Assembly (NCBI GenBank): GCA_017524405.1
Contig: JAFWSJ010000011.1
Coordinates: 1 to 64,000, forward strand
Length of the DNA: 64,000 nt
Reading direction: 5' to 3'
Source of the DNA: Candidatus Saccharimonadota bacterium
Lineage (GTDB): Bacteria; Patescibacteriota; Saccharimonadia; Saccharimonadales; Saccharimonadaceae
The notes below the pieces were generated by a model. It ran no database searches, was not told where the DNA came from, and saw only the letters and a list, made by a program, of their open reading frames with translations. Positions 1-10,200 of the stretch are shown one piece after another. The position numbers were made by a program, and so were the translations under genes. The stretch's first letter is position 1; each line of letters opens with the position of its first letter.

Positions 1-30
1 CCCGTTGCCTTACCACTTGGCGAAGGCCCA
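1..30 (-). tRNA. 5' part of a tRNA gene, probably tRNA-Gln, cut by the window edge
   Basis: Read on the minus strand, bases 30 to 1 give an acceptor 5' arm (TGGGCCT), the TC linker, a D arm (GCC, loop AAGTGGTAA, GGC) and the 5' side of the anticodon stem (ACGGG). The TGGG start and D arm resemble bacterial tRNA-Gln. The anticodon lies outside the window, so the isotype is inference. Confidence 0.6.
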
Positions 31-99
31 ATCTTAAAATATATTACCACAAAACCCCCAATTAATACAGCGGGGCCATTATGGTATAATAGTTAAGCT

Positions 100-807
100 A
101 TGAAAAGTACACTTTTATCTACGCGTGGCCTGAAAAAGGCCTATGGAAAGCGCGACTCATTATTCGAGGCCCTGAAGGGCATCGATCTAGATATCGAGAG
201 TGGCGAATCTGTCGCAATCGTCGGCAAATCCGGCTCCGGCAAGTCTACATTGATGCACCTCTTAGCGCTTCTCGACAAGCCGTCCAATGGCGAAATTTCG
301 CTCAACGGGCGCAATACCAGTAAACTTAAAAACCGCAAGCTCAACCGCCTCCGCAACAAGGAATTCGGCTTCGTCTTCCAGAGCTTCTTTATGAATGCGA
401 ACGATAGCGTACTCAACAACGTTATCCTTCCGCTCAAAATCGCCGGCATCGGCCGTCGCGAACGTCGTCGCCGCGCCCTCGAAGCGCTTCGCGTCGTCGA
501 GCTCGAAGACAAGGCAAAGAACAAGGCCAAGGATCTTTCCGGTGGCCAAAAGCAGCGCGTCTGTATCGCTCGTGCCATCGTCAACAATCCAAAGGTTATC
601 TTCGCCGACGAACCAACCGGCAACCTTGACTCCGCCACTGGCGACAAAATCGAAAACTTGCTCTTCGGCCTCAACAAAGAAAAGGGCATCACGCTCATCA
701 TCGTGACGCACGACGAAGAACTTGCCGCTAAATGCGGGCGCCAAATCCGCATCGCCGATGGCAGCATCGTCGAAGACGCCAAGATCAAGAAAGGAGGCAA
801 AAAATGA
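100..807 (+). CDS. ABC transporter ATP-binding protein, MacB/LolD type
   Basis: The 235-aa protein is a complete ABC ATPase. Walker A is GKSGSGKST (about residues 42-50), the signature is LSGGQKQR, and Walker B runs into DEPTGNLDS, the form typical of the MacB/LolD/FtsE group. It should energise the permease encoded next, with which it shares an ATGA overlap (804-807). The start is preceded by an extended -10, TGGTATAAT at 82-90, only nine bases before the ATG, with no Shine-Dalgarno, so the mRNA is probably leaderless. The substrate cannot be told; relatives export peptides, macrolides or lipoproteins. Confidence 0.93.
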   Translation: MKSTLLSTRGLKKAYGKRDSLFEALKGIDLDIESGESVAIVGKSGSGKSTLMHLLALLDKPSNGEISLNGRNTSKLKNRKLNRLRNKEFGFVFQSFFMNANDSVLNNVILPLKIAGIGRRERRRRALEALRVVELEDKAKNKAKDLSGGQKQRVCIARAIVNNPKVIFADEPTGNLDSATGDKIENLLFGLNKEKGITLIIVTHDEELAAKCGRQIRIADGSIVEDAKIKKGGKK

Positions 808-2108
808 AAGTTCTAGACATCATCCATGACGCCAACTCCAATCTTTGGCGCAACAAAATCCGCAGCGTTCTGACTATTCTCGCGATTTTCGTCGGTAGTT
901 TCACGATTATCCTTAACTCCGCAATCAACGCCGGCGTGAATGACTGGATGAACAAGCAGATCGAAAACATGGGTGGCGACGGCTACCTCGAAATGATGCC
1001 AACCGAAGCCTACGACACCATGGCAAACATGCTCGGCGGCAATGGCCCACAGGAATACACAGAGGACAAGGATAACGCCAACGCATCGACCTACATCAAG
1101 GACGAGCAGATTGAGGCTGCCAAGAAAATCGACGGCATCAAAGTCTTCAACGCATTGCCAAACTCTACCGCCGACTACGTTACGAGCAAAAAGACCAACA
1201 AGCGTTACCGCATAAACCTCAATCTCGTCGTCGAAGGCATCAACTTCGACATGAGCAACGGCGTTTCGCCAAATACCGACAAGGACGCAGGCTACGAAAT
1301 TGCAATCAACGAAGACCTCGCCAAAGCACTTGGCTACGAAAACGTCGCAGATATCGTCGGCGAAACCGTCCAGATCGCAGTACCGAGCAACCTCACTTGC
1401 TATACCGCAATCAAGCGCAGCGAATGCCAAACCATTCTCGACGTAAAGGTTTCCGGCACCCAGGCTCCAGGTATCCTTTCGATGGGTGGCAGCCGCGCCA
1501 ACCTCGCATTCTGGAACCGCGTCAACGAAATCAATTACGAAGGCATGCCAGCCGAAACTAACCGCAGCTACCAGGCAACCGCTGACGTCGATCCAGACAA
1601 AATCGATAGCGTCAAAGCCGAGCTCGAAAAAATCGGCCTCAAGGCCATGTCCGTCGACGACGAAGTCGGCATGTTCAAGGTCTTCTTCGACGCAATTCTC
1701 ATCGTCTTTAATATCTTTGGTGGCATCGCACTCGTTGCGGCCTCCATCGGCATCATCAATACTTTGTTTATGTCCGTCCAGGAGCGCACCAAAGAAATCG
1801 GCCTCGACAAAGCTCTCGGTATGAGCAATGGCCACGTCTTCGCCAGCTTCAGCTGCGAAGCAATCCTTCTCGGATTCTGGGGCTCCGCCGTTGGCGTCGT
1901 CGTCTCGATGATTATCGGCAACATCGTAAGCGGCATCGCACGCGAAACCTTCCTCGCCGATTTCCCAACCTTCCAGCTCACTATCTTTGAGCCACTCACG
2001 ATGATTACTATCGTTGCAATCATCATGTTCATCGCCTTCCTCGCCGGCACCTTGCCAGCCAGAAAAGCCTCAAAGAAAAACCCAATCGACGCATTGCGTT
2101 ACGAGTAA
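804..2108 (+). CDS. ABC transporter permease, MacB/FtsX family
   Basis: The 434-aa protein has one N-terminal membrane segment (about residues 20-42), a large extracytoplasmic domain as in MacB, and three C-terminal membrane segments with the FtsX-type core (around GIINTLFMSVQERTKEIG, which carries the usual ERTKEIG coupling sequence). The start at 804 has AAGGAGG at 791-797 and overlaps the ATPase stop. An upstream in-frame ATG at 732 lies inside the ATPase gene and is unlikely. The pair forms a tripartite-style exporter without a visible membrane-fusion partner. A strong terminator follows. Confidence 0.92.
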   Translation: MKVLDIIHDANSNLWRNKIRSVLTILAIFVGSFTIILNSAINAGVNDWMNKQIENMGGDGYLEMMPTEAYDTMANMLGGNGPQEYTEDKDNANASTYIKDEQIEAAKKIDGIKVFNALPNSTADYVTSKKTNKRYRINLNLVVEGINFDMSNGVSPNTDKDAGYEIAINEDLAKALGYENVADIVGETVQIAVPSNLTCYTAIKRSECQTILDVKVSGTQAPGILSMGGSRANLAFWNRVNEINYEGMPAETNRSYQATADVDPDKIDSVKAELEKIGLKAMSVDDEVGMFKVFFDAILIVFNIFGGIALVAASIGIINTLFMSVQERTKEIGLDKALGMSNGHVFASFSCEAILLGFWGSAVGVVVSMIIGNIVSGIARETFLADFPTFQLTIFEPLTMITIVAIIMFIAFLAGTLPARKASKKNPIDALRYE

Positions 2109-2142
2109 AAAGTATCCCCGGTTCAACCCGGGGTATTTTTTA
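2109..2142. terminator. Bidirectional terminator between convergent ABC operons
   Basis: The arms TATCCCCGG and CCCGGGGTA are flanked by A-rich and T-rich tracts on both sides, so it can end transcription from either direction. Confidence 0.85.
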
Positions 2143-3291
2143 TGCAATCTTTTGTTTCTTTTTTGATACGTAATTCGTTATCAACGCGAAGCCAATCGCG
2201 AAGACTAGTACAATTGCCATATTAATCAGAATTGGCAGCAGAGAAGCGAAACTATAGTCTTCTAGTGCCATGATTTTGTTGCTAGCGTCGATGAAATAGT
2301 AGCTTGGCATAATATGCGCAAAGCCAAGTACTGCGCCCGGCAAATACTCAGCAGGCACGAATGCGCCACACAGGAAGCTCGAACCGAGCGCAATCACATT
2401 CATCATACCGCTCACTGCGCCCTGGCTAGTGACGAACTGACTAACCAAGAACGCTACGGTTGTCGCACAGCCCGCAAAAATCAAAGTATTCGCAATATAA
2501 AGTAGGCCATGGATGCTCCAAAGCACATCAAACCCAAGCACGAAGAACCCGATAATGACAAACAGTGCCCAAACGCCTAGCGAGTAAATGCAGCAGTTTT
2601 TAAGAAGAGTGCGGTTCATCTTCGAAATCTCGATACTGCTCACGAGGTTGCGCTTCCTGACTTCCATACGATTAAACGACATCATAATGAGACAAATAAT
2701 CGTAATTACGCAGGCTAGAATGCTATAGTTTGCGAAACTGAAGTAGCGCGTCGCCGTCGAATACTTCGCCGTGTCCGCCTTCGTTTTTAGCTCAACATCG
2801 ATTTCTTTTTCAAGCGATTTCTCGACTTTGCTTGCGAGCTCATTGTCATTCAAACCGAGCGTCGAATAAGCCTTCGCAGCCGTCAAATAACGGCGCACAA
2901 TCACCTTCGCAAGCTCGGCGCTATAACCGGCCGAGGAGCGCATCTTTAGTTCCGGATCATGACCCAAAGCGAACTCCTGATGGTACTCTTCTGGAATATC
3001 AATCACGAGCGTCACCTGCTCATAGAACAGCGCGTCCTTCAGACGATCATCGTCGGCATAATCTTTCGAAACTTCCGCGTTCTTATTAAGATATTCAAGG
3101 AAGCCCTTTGTTACGCCCGCTTCTTTGTCGTGATTAAATACGACAACCGTCGGCTTCGCGGCCTCGAATTGCGCCGTCGTCGAACCGGAATTAATATTCA
3201 TCGTACCAAACAGCACGAGCATGTTGGTATAGAGAATAATCGTCCCGATATTCTTGAGCGCAATCTTCCAAAAAGCCCTAGACACTGTCAT
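2140..3291 (-). CDS. ABC-2 type transporter permease (distal copy)
   Basis: The 383-aa protein has an N-terminal membrane segment, an extracytoplasmic domain of about 150 residues, and five or six C-terminal membrane segments, the layout of ABC-2 permeases (YhgE/YfiH-like). It is the last gene of the run SDR, ATPase, permease, permease. Its start overlaps the upstream permease by 14 bases, which suggests translational coupling and a heterodimeric exporter. The substrate is unknown. Confidence 0.85.
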   Translation of the reverse strand: MTVSRAFWKIALKNIGTIILYTNMLVLFGTMNINSGSTTAQFEAAKPTVVVFNHDKEAGVTKGFLEYLNKNAEVSKDYADDDRLKDALFYEQVTLVIDIPEEYHQEFALGHDPELKMRSSAGYSAELAKVIVRRYLTAAKAYSTLGLNDNELASKVEKSLEKEIDVELKTKADTAKYSTATRYFSFANYSILACVITIICLIMMSFNRMEVRKRNLVSSIEISKMNRTLLKNCCIYSLGVWALFVIIGFFVLGFDVLWSIHGLLYIANTLIFAGCATTVAFLVSQFVTSQGAVSGMMNVIALGSSFLCGAFVPAEYLPGAVLGFAHIMPSYYFIDASNKIMALEDYSFASLLPILINMAIVLVFAIGFALITNYVSKKKQKIA

Positions 3292-4435
3292 AACGCGCCC
3301 TCCTCAAGTTTCTTACCGACAATACGAAGAATATCGCAGCGAGAGCAACCAGGCTCAGCGCGTTCACGATAAATCGTGTCATATCGTCATAGTAAAGCAG
3401 CGAATAGAAACCATCCGTGATAAGCCCGACCGGATTGATTTTATTCATCCACGGGCAGGCCTCATCGAAGAAGATCTTCATACCGCCGAACATACCGGCA
3501 AACAAACAGCCAACCATTGTGATAATTAGCACAACGACCTGCTTCGCGTTGTCGCTCATCTTAAACATCACGGCGAGCAACATGCCAAACATTGTCGCAG
3601 TCAGCGAACCGATGCTGGCAAGCAACATGATTAGTCCCATGTTGTCGCCAAAATCGACGCCGAGCACGAAACGCATGAATAGAATCAGCAAAATCACCGA
3701 ACCGAGCAGCATCGTGTAACCCGCGAGCAAATTGCTGAGTACAACAACACTCTTTTTCGTCGGCGCAATCGCCACGCGCTTACCGCGATGCGACAAATTC
3801 GGCAAACAACGATTTAGCATCTCGGAACTCAGCATCGCGCCCTGCATACAAGCCATCGCGATAAGCGTAAAGAATTCAATCGAAACCACATTCATCACAT
3901 GCGAGTCGTCGCTAATCTTCGGCTGTGCATTTTGCACAATTTCCGCCGCTTTCATTTTGACTTCGATTAGATTTAGCGTACCACCAGCGCGTTGCTGTTC
4001 GGCATCCGCAATATCATCGATCATGCCGGACATCTGCGCAACTTGCTCAGTCGTCATTTTTAGCACAGTCTGATTCGTACCATTACCTTTAATCTTTACG
4101 TGCGCCTGGCCGTCTTTGACATACACGATACCTTCGACTTTTTCTTCGTCGAGCATCTTATCGGCCTCATCGAAGTCGACATATTTCGCCTTAAACATTC
4201 GCTCGTCACCAGACGTCAACGTTTTAAACGCAGCAGCGAATGTTTGTTCATTGTTATAGGCATCGTCGCGCACAATCGCGATATCAAACGGCTCGAACTG
4301 GTCGTAGTCATGCAAACGTGCGAACGCTAAATTGAAGAAAATCGCGAGGATAAAAGGGAAAGCCAGCGTCCAAAACACCAGCGCCTTATTCTTCAAAAGC
4401 GTCTTCAGCGCGTATTTATAGTTATGGAAAAACAT
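3278..4435 (-). CDS. ABC-2 type transporter permease (proximal copy)
   Basis: The 385-aa protein starts with a membrane segment at about residues 20-40 (FWTLAFPFILAIFF), followed by an extracytoplasmic domain and five or six C-terminal membrane segments, as in its downstream neighbour. The start codon shares one base with the stop of the ATPase gene (TAATG at 4433-4437 on the minus strand). The two permeases and the ATPase together make a complete ABC-2 exporter. Confidence 0.85.
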   Translation of the reverse strand: MFFHNYKYALKTLLKNKALVFWTLAFPFILAIFFNLAFARLHDYDQFEPFDIAIVRDDAYNNEQTFAAAFKTLTSGDERMFKAKYVDFDEADKMLDEEKVEGIVYVKDGQAHVKIKGNGTNQTVLKMTTEQVAQMSGMIDDIADAEQQRAGGTLNLIEVKMKAAEIVQNAQPKISDDSHVMNVVSIEFFTLIAMACMQGAMLSSEMLNRCLPNLSHRGKRVAIAPTKKSVVVLSNLLAGYTMLLGSVILLILFMRFVLGVDFGDNMGLIMLLASIGSLTATMFGMLLAVMFKMSDNAKQVVVLIITMVGCLFAGMFGGMKIFFDEACPWMNKINPVGLITDGFYSLLYYDDMTRFIVNALSLVALAAIFFVLSVRNLRRARYDSV

Positions 4436-5373
4436 TAGTCGCGAAGCTCCTTGCCAGTGAGTTCGAGGAACACATCGTTGAGCGTTGGGCGCTCAGCAAA
4501 AATGCGACTATAGTTAATGCGGTTTGCCTTGAGATATTCGATCATCTCGGCAAGATTATTCTTGCCTTTGCCGAACACGACCTTCAGCGCGCCTTCTTCG
4601 TAGCTCACAGAGTCGACGTTCTTGATCTTCTCGAAGCCGGACAATTGCTTTGGCGAAAGCTCCGCTACCTCGACCGTAACTTTTTCCTCGATCTTGGCAA
4701 GCGCCTTAAGCTCATCATTCGTGCCTTCGGCAATGATTTTGCCATGGTCGAGAATAATCACGCGATCGCAGAGAATTTCAACTTCCTCCATATAATGCGT
4801 AGTGTAAATAATTGTCGCGCCATCATCGCGCAGCTTCTTGATGCCTTCGAGAATATTGTTGCGGCTCTGCGGGTCAACCGCGACCGTCGGCTCATCCAAG
4901 AAAATGAGCTTTGGTTTATGCGCAATACCACACGCAATATTTAGACGGCGAAGCAAACCACCGGAAAGCTGCTTTGGATACTGGTTCTTATTTTCTTCGA
5001 GCCCAACGAGCTTCAACGCGTCTTCGACATACTGCGCGCGCGTCGCTTTATCTTCGATATAAAGCCCGCAGAAATAATCAATATTTCCATAGACCGTCAA
5101 CTCATCGAACACTGCGACTTCCTGAAAAACAACGCCAATTTTTGCCTTAGTGTCATAGGCGTCCGGCGCCATTTCTTTTCCAAAAATTTTAATGTCACCA
5201 GCATCGTATTTGAGTAGAGAAAGAATGCAGTTCATCGTGGTCGTCTTGCCCGAACCGTTTGGACCGAGGAGACCAAGAATCTCGCCTTCCTTCACCGCGA
5301 GACTCAAATCATCAACGGCCTTGTTTTGTTTGTAGCTTTTCGTCAAATGCTTAACTTCAATAACGTTCTTCAT
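4435..5373 (-). CDS. ABC-2 transporter ATP-binding protein
   Basis: The 312-aa protein has Walker A GPNGSGKTTT (about residues 39-48), a Q-loop (VVFQEVAVFDELTV), signature LSGGLLRRL and Walker B LIFLDEPTVAVDP. A C-terminal domain of about 90 residues follows the nucleotide-binding domain, as in drug and polysaccharide exporters of the CcmA class. It lies seven bases downstream of the SDR gene and overlaps the first permease, so all four genes are probably one transcript. Confidence 0.93.
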   Translation of the reverse strand: MKNVIEVKHLTKSYKQNKAVDDLSLAVKEGEILGLLGPNGSGKTTTMNCILSLLKYDAGDIKIFGKEMAPDAYDTKAKIGVVFQEVAVFDELTVYGNIDYFCGLYIEDKATRAQYVEDALKLVGLEENKNQYPKQLSGGLLRRLNIACGIAHKPKLIFLDEPTVAVDPQSRNNILEGIKKLRDDGATIIYTTHYMEEVEILCDRVIILDHGKIIAEGTNDELKALAKIEEKVTVEVAELSPKQLSGFEKIKNVDSVSYEEGALKVVFGKGKNNLAEMIEYLKANRINYSRIFAERPTLNDVFLELTGKELRD

Positions 5374-5379
5374 AGTCGC

Positions 5380-6060
5380 CTAATTATTAATATTTTTAAT
5401 ACCAACTTCCGGGATCATCACGTCGGCCGGCGTTTCGATAATGAAGCGAATGAGGCGTGCGACCTGTTCTGTATCAACACTGTTCGCCATATTCTTTTCG
5501 ATATCGAGCTTCTTAAACATATCAGTACGCATCATACCCGGCATCACATTCGTAACGCGGATGCCATACTTTGCGAGTTCGTCCTGAAGCGACTTCGTAA
5601 AGCCGACTACCGCCCATTTCGTCGCGTTATAAACAGCGCGCTCAGCCTTGTGGTTAATACCAGCCTGCGAGCTAATATTCACAATCAAACCGTCGTTCTG
5701 CTTCTTCATATATGGAACGACTGCCTTCGAGCAATTCATCACACCAAGCACATTTACGTCAACGACTGCTTCGATACGCTCAGGGTCGTTCGTGTCGAGC
5801 TCTTCCTGAATCCAAAGACCCGCATTATTAATAAGGACGTCAATGCTACCGCATTCTTCAGCGATTTCAGCCATTACTTTTTCAACCGCCGCATAGTCGC
5901 CAACATTGCAGACTTTATATACACAGCCATTCGCCTCGGCAACCGCCTTTAATTTTTCTTCAGTCGTCGCTACAATTACGACCCTATTATCTTTTGCCAA
6001 ATCCACAGCGAGCGTCTTACCGAGCCCGTCGCTGCCACCAGTAATAACAATCGTTTTCAT
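5380..6060 (-). CDS. Short-chain dehydrogenase/reductase (SDR)
   Basis: This 226-aa classical SDR has the nucleotide-binding motif TGGSDGLG near residue 7, NNAG in the middle, the catalytic Ser in NISSQAG and the catalytic pair in YNATK. The reaction is an NAD(P)-dependent oxidation or reduction of an unknown substrate. The ATG at 6060 was chosen over one 14 codons upstream. It sits seven bases after the minus-strand TATAAT (6073-6068) and the upstream option would include the promoter itself. It leads the operon with the ABC-2 exporter. Confidence 0.88.
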   Translation of the reverse strand: MKTIVITGGSDGLGKTLAVDLAKDNRVVIVATTEEKLKAVAEANGCVYKVCNVGDYAAVEKVMAEIAEECGSIDVLINNAGLWIQEELDTNDPERIEAVVDVNVLGVMNCSKAVVPYMKKQNDGLIVNISSQAGINHKAERAVYNATKWAVVGFTKSLQDELAKYGIRVTNVMPGMMRTDMFKKLDIEKNMANSVDTEQVARLIRFIIETPADVMIPEVGIKNINN

Positions 6061-6085
6061 ATCTTTTATTATATAATAATTAGAT
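6061..6085. promoter_or_regulatory. Divergent leaderless promoters sharing a palindromic -10
   Basis: The palindrome ATTATATAAT at 6068-6077 contains a plus-strand TATAAT (6072-6077) and a minus-strand TATAAT (6073-6068) that overlap by two bases. The two ATGs lie eight bases (6086, plus) and seven bases (6060, minus) beyond their -10 boxes, and neither has a Shine-Dalgarno. Confidence 0.7.
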
Positions 6086-7237
6086 ATGTTCGCCCATATC
6101 ATGAAACTAGTTCCTGGCGGTCAAGGCCTTGGTGTCCTCGAAGACGGTAAGAAGGCTTTTGTTTGGAATGCCTTGCCGGGCGAAAAAGTCGAATTTAACA
6201 TTACAAAAGACAAGCGCAGCTACTGCGAGGGCATCGCATATCACGTTTTTAATTGCAGCGAGCATCGCATCATGCCGAAAGATAAATGTTTCCTCGCGAC
6301 CAGCCCGTGGCAAATCATGGACTACGCATATGAACTTGAGCAGAAGCGCGAACTCGTCCGCGAATGTTTCCTCCAAAACCACATCCTCATCGAACCAGAA
6401 CCGACCAAAACCGACAACAAAGATTTCTTTTACCGCAACAAAATGGAGTACTCACTCTACTGGAACAACGACGACGGTAAAATCTATCCGGCCTTCCATG
6501 AACGCGGCACGCACCGCAAAGTCCCAATTGAGCAGAGCAGCATCGAGCGCCCAGAAATTTGGGCCAAAGCCAGCGAGATTATCGCAAAGCTAAACGCCGA
6601 ACATGCCGAAGCGCGCAAATATCAGTCCCTACTCATTCGCTGTGACCAGCAGGGCAATACGAGCGGCGACCTTTTCGTTAATGGCCAACCGCACCCAACC
6701 ATGGCGAACCTCACCGACAAACTCTGCGGCCAAGAATATAGCTATTCGCCAAACGGTTTCTTCCAGATCAATCTCCCAGTCTACGAAATGGTCCTTGATC
6801 ACATCAAGCAGCACATCTCGACCAACAAAGTCCTCGACCTTTATTCCGGCGTCGGCAGCATCGGACTCACCGTCGCTCGCGATAAAGAACTAACTCTCGT
6901 CGAAGTAAACGGCGCCGCCTATGAAGAAATGCAGAAAAACGCCGAAGGCACGAACGCTAAGTGCATCCTTGCAAAGTCCGAAGACGTCACAGAATACATC
7001 GCACCAGACCAGACCGTAATCCTCGATCCGCCACGCGCCGGCTGCGACGCAAAGCTCATCGAAAAGCTCAATGAGATTAAGCCGAAATCCATCATCTATC
7101 TTTCCTGCAATCCAATCACTCAGGCTCGCGACATTGCAATGCTTCAAGAAAACTACGCCATCAAAGAAATCACCCCGTATAATTTCTTCCCGCGCACCCC
7201 ACACATCGAATCGCTCGCCATCCTCGTACGAAAATAA
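6086..7237 (+). CDS. rlmD: 23S rRNA (uracil-5-)-methyltransferase, RlmD/RumA family
   Basis: The 383-aa protein has a short N-terminal TRAM-like beta-barrel, SAM motif I LDLYSGVGSIGL (about residues 250-261), DPPRAGC, and the catalytic Cys in YLSCNPIT, all diagnostic of the TrmA/RlmC/RlmD family. It should transfer a methyl group from SAM to C5 of a uridine in 23S rRNA. Only two of the four Fe-S cysteines of the E. coli enzyme seem present, as in many Gram-positive members. The ATG at 6086 fits the leaderless promoter; an in-frame ATG at 6101 is a possible alternative. The exact paralogue (RlmC, RlmD or RlmCD) is not certain. Confidence 0.85.
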   Translation: MFAHIMKLVPGGQGLGVLEDGKKAFVWNALPGEKVEFNITKDKRSYCEGIAYHVFNCSEHRIMPKDKCFLATSPWQIMDYAYELEQKRELVRECFLQNHILIEPEPTKTDNKDFFYRNKMEYSLYWNNDDGKIYPAFHERGTHRKVPIEQSSIERPEIWAKASEIIAKLNAEHAEARKYQSLLIRCDQQGNTSGDLFVNGQPHPTMANLTDKLCGQEYSYSPNGFFQINLPVYEMVLDHIKQHISTNKVLDLYSGVGSIGLTVARDKELTLVEVNGAAYEEMQKNAEGTNAKCILAKSEDVTEYIAPDQTVILDPPRAGCDAKLIEKLNEIKPKSIIYLSCNPITQARDIAMLQENYAIKEITPYNFFPRTPHIESLAILVRK

Positions 7238-7255
7238 TTCGTATATAATAAGGGT

Positions 7256-10200
7256 ATGGATTTCGAACAAGCATACAATAGCTTAAACGACGAACAGCGC
7301 GCCGCCGTCGACCATATTGATGGCCCACTTCTAGTAATCGCCGGCCCAGGTACCGGTAAAACCCAGTTGCTTTCTGTCCGCGTCGCAAATATCTTGAAGC
7401 AGACCGACGTCCTACCGGACAACATCCTCTGTCTAACCTTCACTGAAGCCGCCGCAAGCAACATGCGCCACCGCCTCGCCAACTTCATTGGTCCCGAAGC
7501 TTACAAAGTCCAGATTCATACCTATCACTCATTCGGCTCTTATCTCCTTCAGGAGCATCGTCCAGACCTCCAGAACAGCATCGACGAGCTCGACCGTTTC
7601 TCGATGATCCGCGAGATTCAGGCTCAACTCAAAATCACTTCGCCACTCCGCGGCGATTGGGCAACCAAAGACATTATTAGCGCCATCAGCAATCTCAAGG
7701 CCGCCGCACTCGATGCCGACGATATTGCAAAAATCATCGCGAAGAACGAAGCGGACAATACCGCCATCCTCGACGCCATCAAAGACGACCTCGTCGCGAC
7801 CAGCGAGAAATATCCGAAGAATCTCCCAGCCTATGAAAGCATCCTCGAAAAACTCAAAGAGTTCGTCGACAATAGTGGTGGTTATATCACCGACCGCGTC
7901 GAACCAATTGCGAATATCTACTACCGCTCGCTCGCGCAAATCTTACTCGACCGCGACGAAGACGTAAGCGTCGCCAAGCCGCTCTACGAATGGCGCAAAA
8001 AATACTTCGAAAAAGACGGCGACAATAACTATATCTTCAAAGACATTGCCGCAACTCTGAAGCTCGCCGACCTCGCCTTCATTCTTCGCCACTATAGCGA
8101 GGCGCTCGCGAGCAAGGGTCTCTACGACTACGACGATATGATTCTTATGGCAATTAAGCTCCTCAAAGAGGACGACGAAAAACGCTATAATGCCCAGGAA
8201 CGTTTCCAATACATCCTGCTTGACGAATACCAGGATACTAACGACGCACAAGCTCAGCTCGTCGCGCTGCTCACCGACAACCCAGCCAACGAAGGCCATC
8301 CAAACATTATGGCAGTCGGCGATGACGACCAGGCAATTTACGGTTTCCAGGGTGCCAACACTTCGAACTTCTTCGAATTCAATGAAAAATATCATCCAAA
8401 GCATATTTTGCTGAGCAAAAACTACCGCAGCAGCGCCGCCATTCTCGAGCTCGCGCATAACGTCATCGAGCAGGGCGAAGATCGCTTCTGTAAAGCGCCA
8501 AACGTCAATATCGACAAGCGCATCACGGCCGAAAACCCGCCAGCAAAAACTCATATTTCCTACGAAGAATTCAAGAGCTACCAAGCCGAGTATTCGTCTG
8601 TCGCCAAGCGCATCAAGGCGCTCCTCGATAGCGGCGTGAAAGGCAACAAAATCGCCATCATCGCGCCGAAGCACAAACAGCTCGCATCCATCCTGCCGTA
8701 TCTTCATAGCCTAGATATTCTCGTGTCCTACGAAAAGCGCGAAAACATCCTAGATAGCCCAAAAATCGACACAATCATCGAGGCCGGTAAATTCCTACTG
8801 AAGCTCGCCGCCAACCCGCAATATACCGACGAATTCGCCTTCCATATTTTCTCACTCGATTGCTTCGGCATTAGCCCAGCAGAGATGCTCGGCCTCATCG
8901 GCGACGCGCACCAAAATCACCGCGCCATCATCGAGGAAATGCTAAAAGAAGAGCACCCAGAGCACATCAAAGCCGCCGCGAACTTCTGGGTTGAGCTCGC
9001 CGCCAAAACCACCACGCATCCAGCCGATTATTTCATCGACGCGCTTGCAACTAAGTTCTATCCGGACTTCAATGATTACGATTTCTATAGCAACCTCAAT
9101 ACGCTCCGCACCGCCGTTTCAAAGAGCGAAAATCACAAAGAAAAACTTGCTGAATTCATCGCCCGTCTCGAAGCTTATCGCGCCGCCGAAATCCAAATTC
9201 TCGACCGCTCGCCATACCACGAGGCCGAGGATGCCGTCGTCGTCCAGACCGTCCACTCCGCCAAGGGCCTCGAGTATGATTACGTCTTCATGATTGCCGT
9301 CGACAACGACAACTGGGGCACCTCAAAGGGCAACAATGACCGCCTCGCCCTCCCACGCAACCTCGAATATGTCCGCCACACCGGCGATTCTATTGACGAA
9401 AAACTTCGCGTCTTCTTCGTCGCCATCACCCGCGCCCGCGCCGAGCTATATATGACTTATAGTCTTTCCGATTTCAACGACAAAGAGCATGATCGCCTCC
9501 GCTTCCTTGACGCCGTCGAAGCCGACAATAAGATTACTAGCCGAGCCATTCCAGCACCATTCAGCGATATCATTCCGAGCAGTTCCGACGAGCTCGAACC
9601 AAAGTATCTCACGCCAGATTATTGGTTCGACAAATACGTTCCGAGCGACGAAGTGCGCAAGAATCTCTACCGTCCAAAAGTCGAGCATTTCCGCCTCTTT
9701 CCAACCCAGCTCAACACCTACGTCGACGCCAAATATGCAGGTCCGCTCGCCTTCTTCATCAGCTACATTATCGGCATTCGTGGCGAATCGAATTTCGGCA
9801 TCGATTATGGCAACTGCGTCCACGAAGTTATGGACCGCCTCAATAAAGAGGGGCTATCGAGCGAAGACGCCATCAAGCTCTTCCATGAACTCGCCGACAA
9901 AACCGACTGCACCGAAGATGAAAAACGTGATCTCCATGACCGCGGCGACGCCGAACTTCCAGGCTTCCTCGCAACCTTTAACAAACAATCCCATGGCGAC
10001 CGCACCGACTCCGAGCGCAGCTTCTTCACAGAAAATATCCTCCTCGGCGACACGCTCATCGGCGGCAAAATCGACCGCATCGAAATCGACGACAAATCGA
10101 AAACGATTACCGTTTCCGATTTCAAAACTAGCAAGCCAAAATTCAAGTGGGCAGAGAATGATAGCACGCTTAACTACAAGCTTCAGCTCTACTTCTATAA

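Noticed and set aside
813-1835. Long minus-strand open frame of 340 codons opposite the ABC permease, and similar ones opposite many genes
   Set aside because: They arise from the GC-rich third positions and CGC/GAC-rich codons of the real genes. They have no ribosome sites and Cys/Val/Ala-rich composition without motifs.
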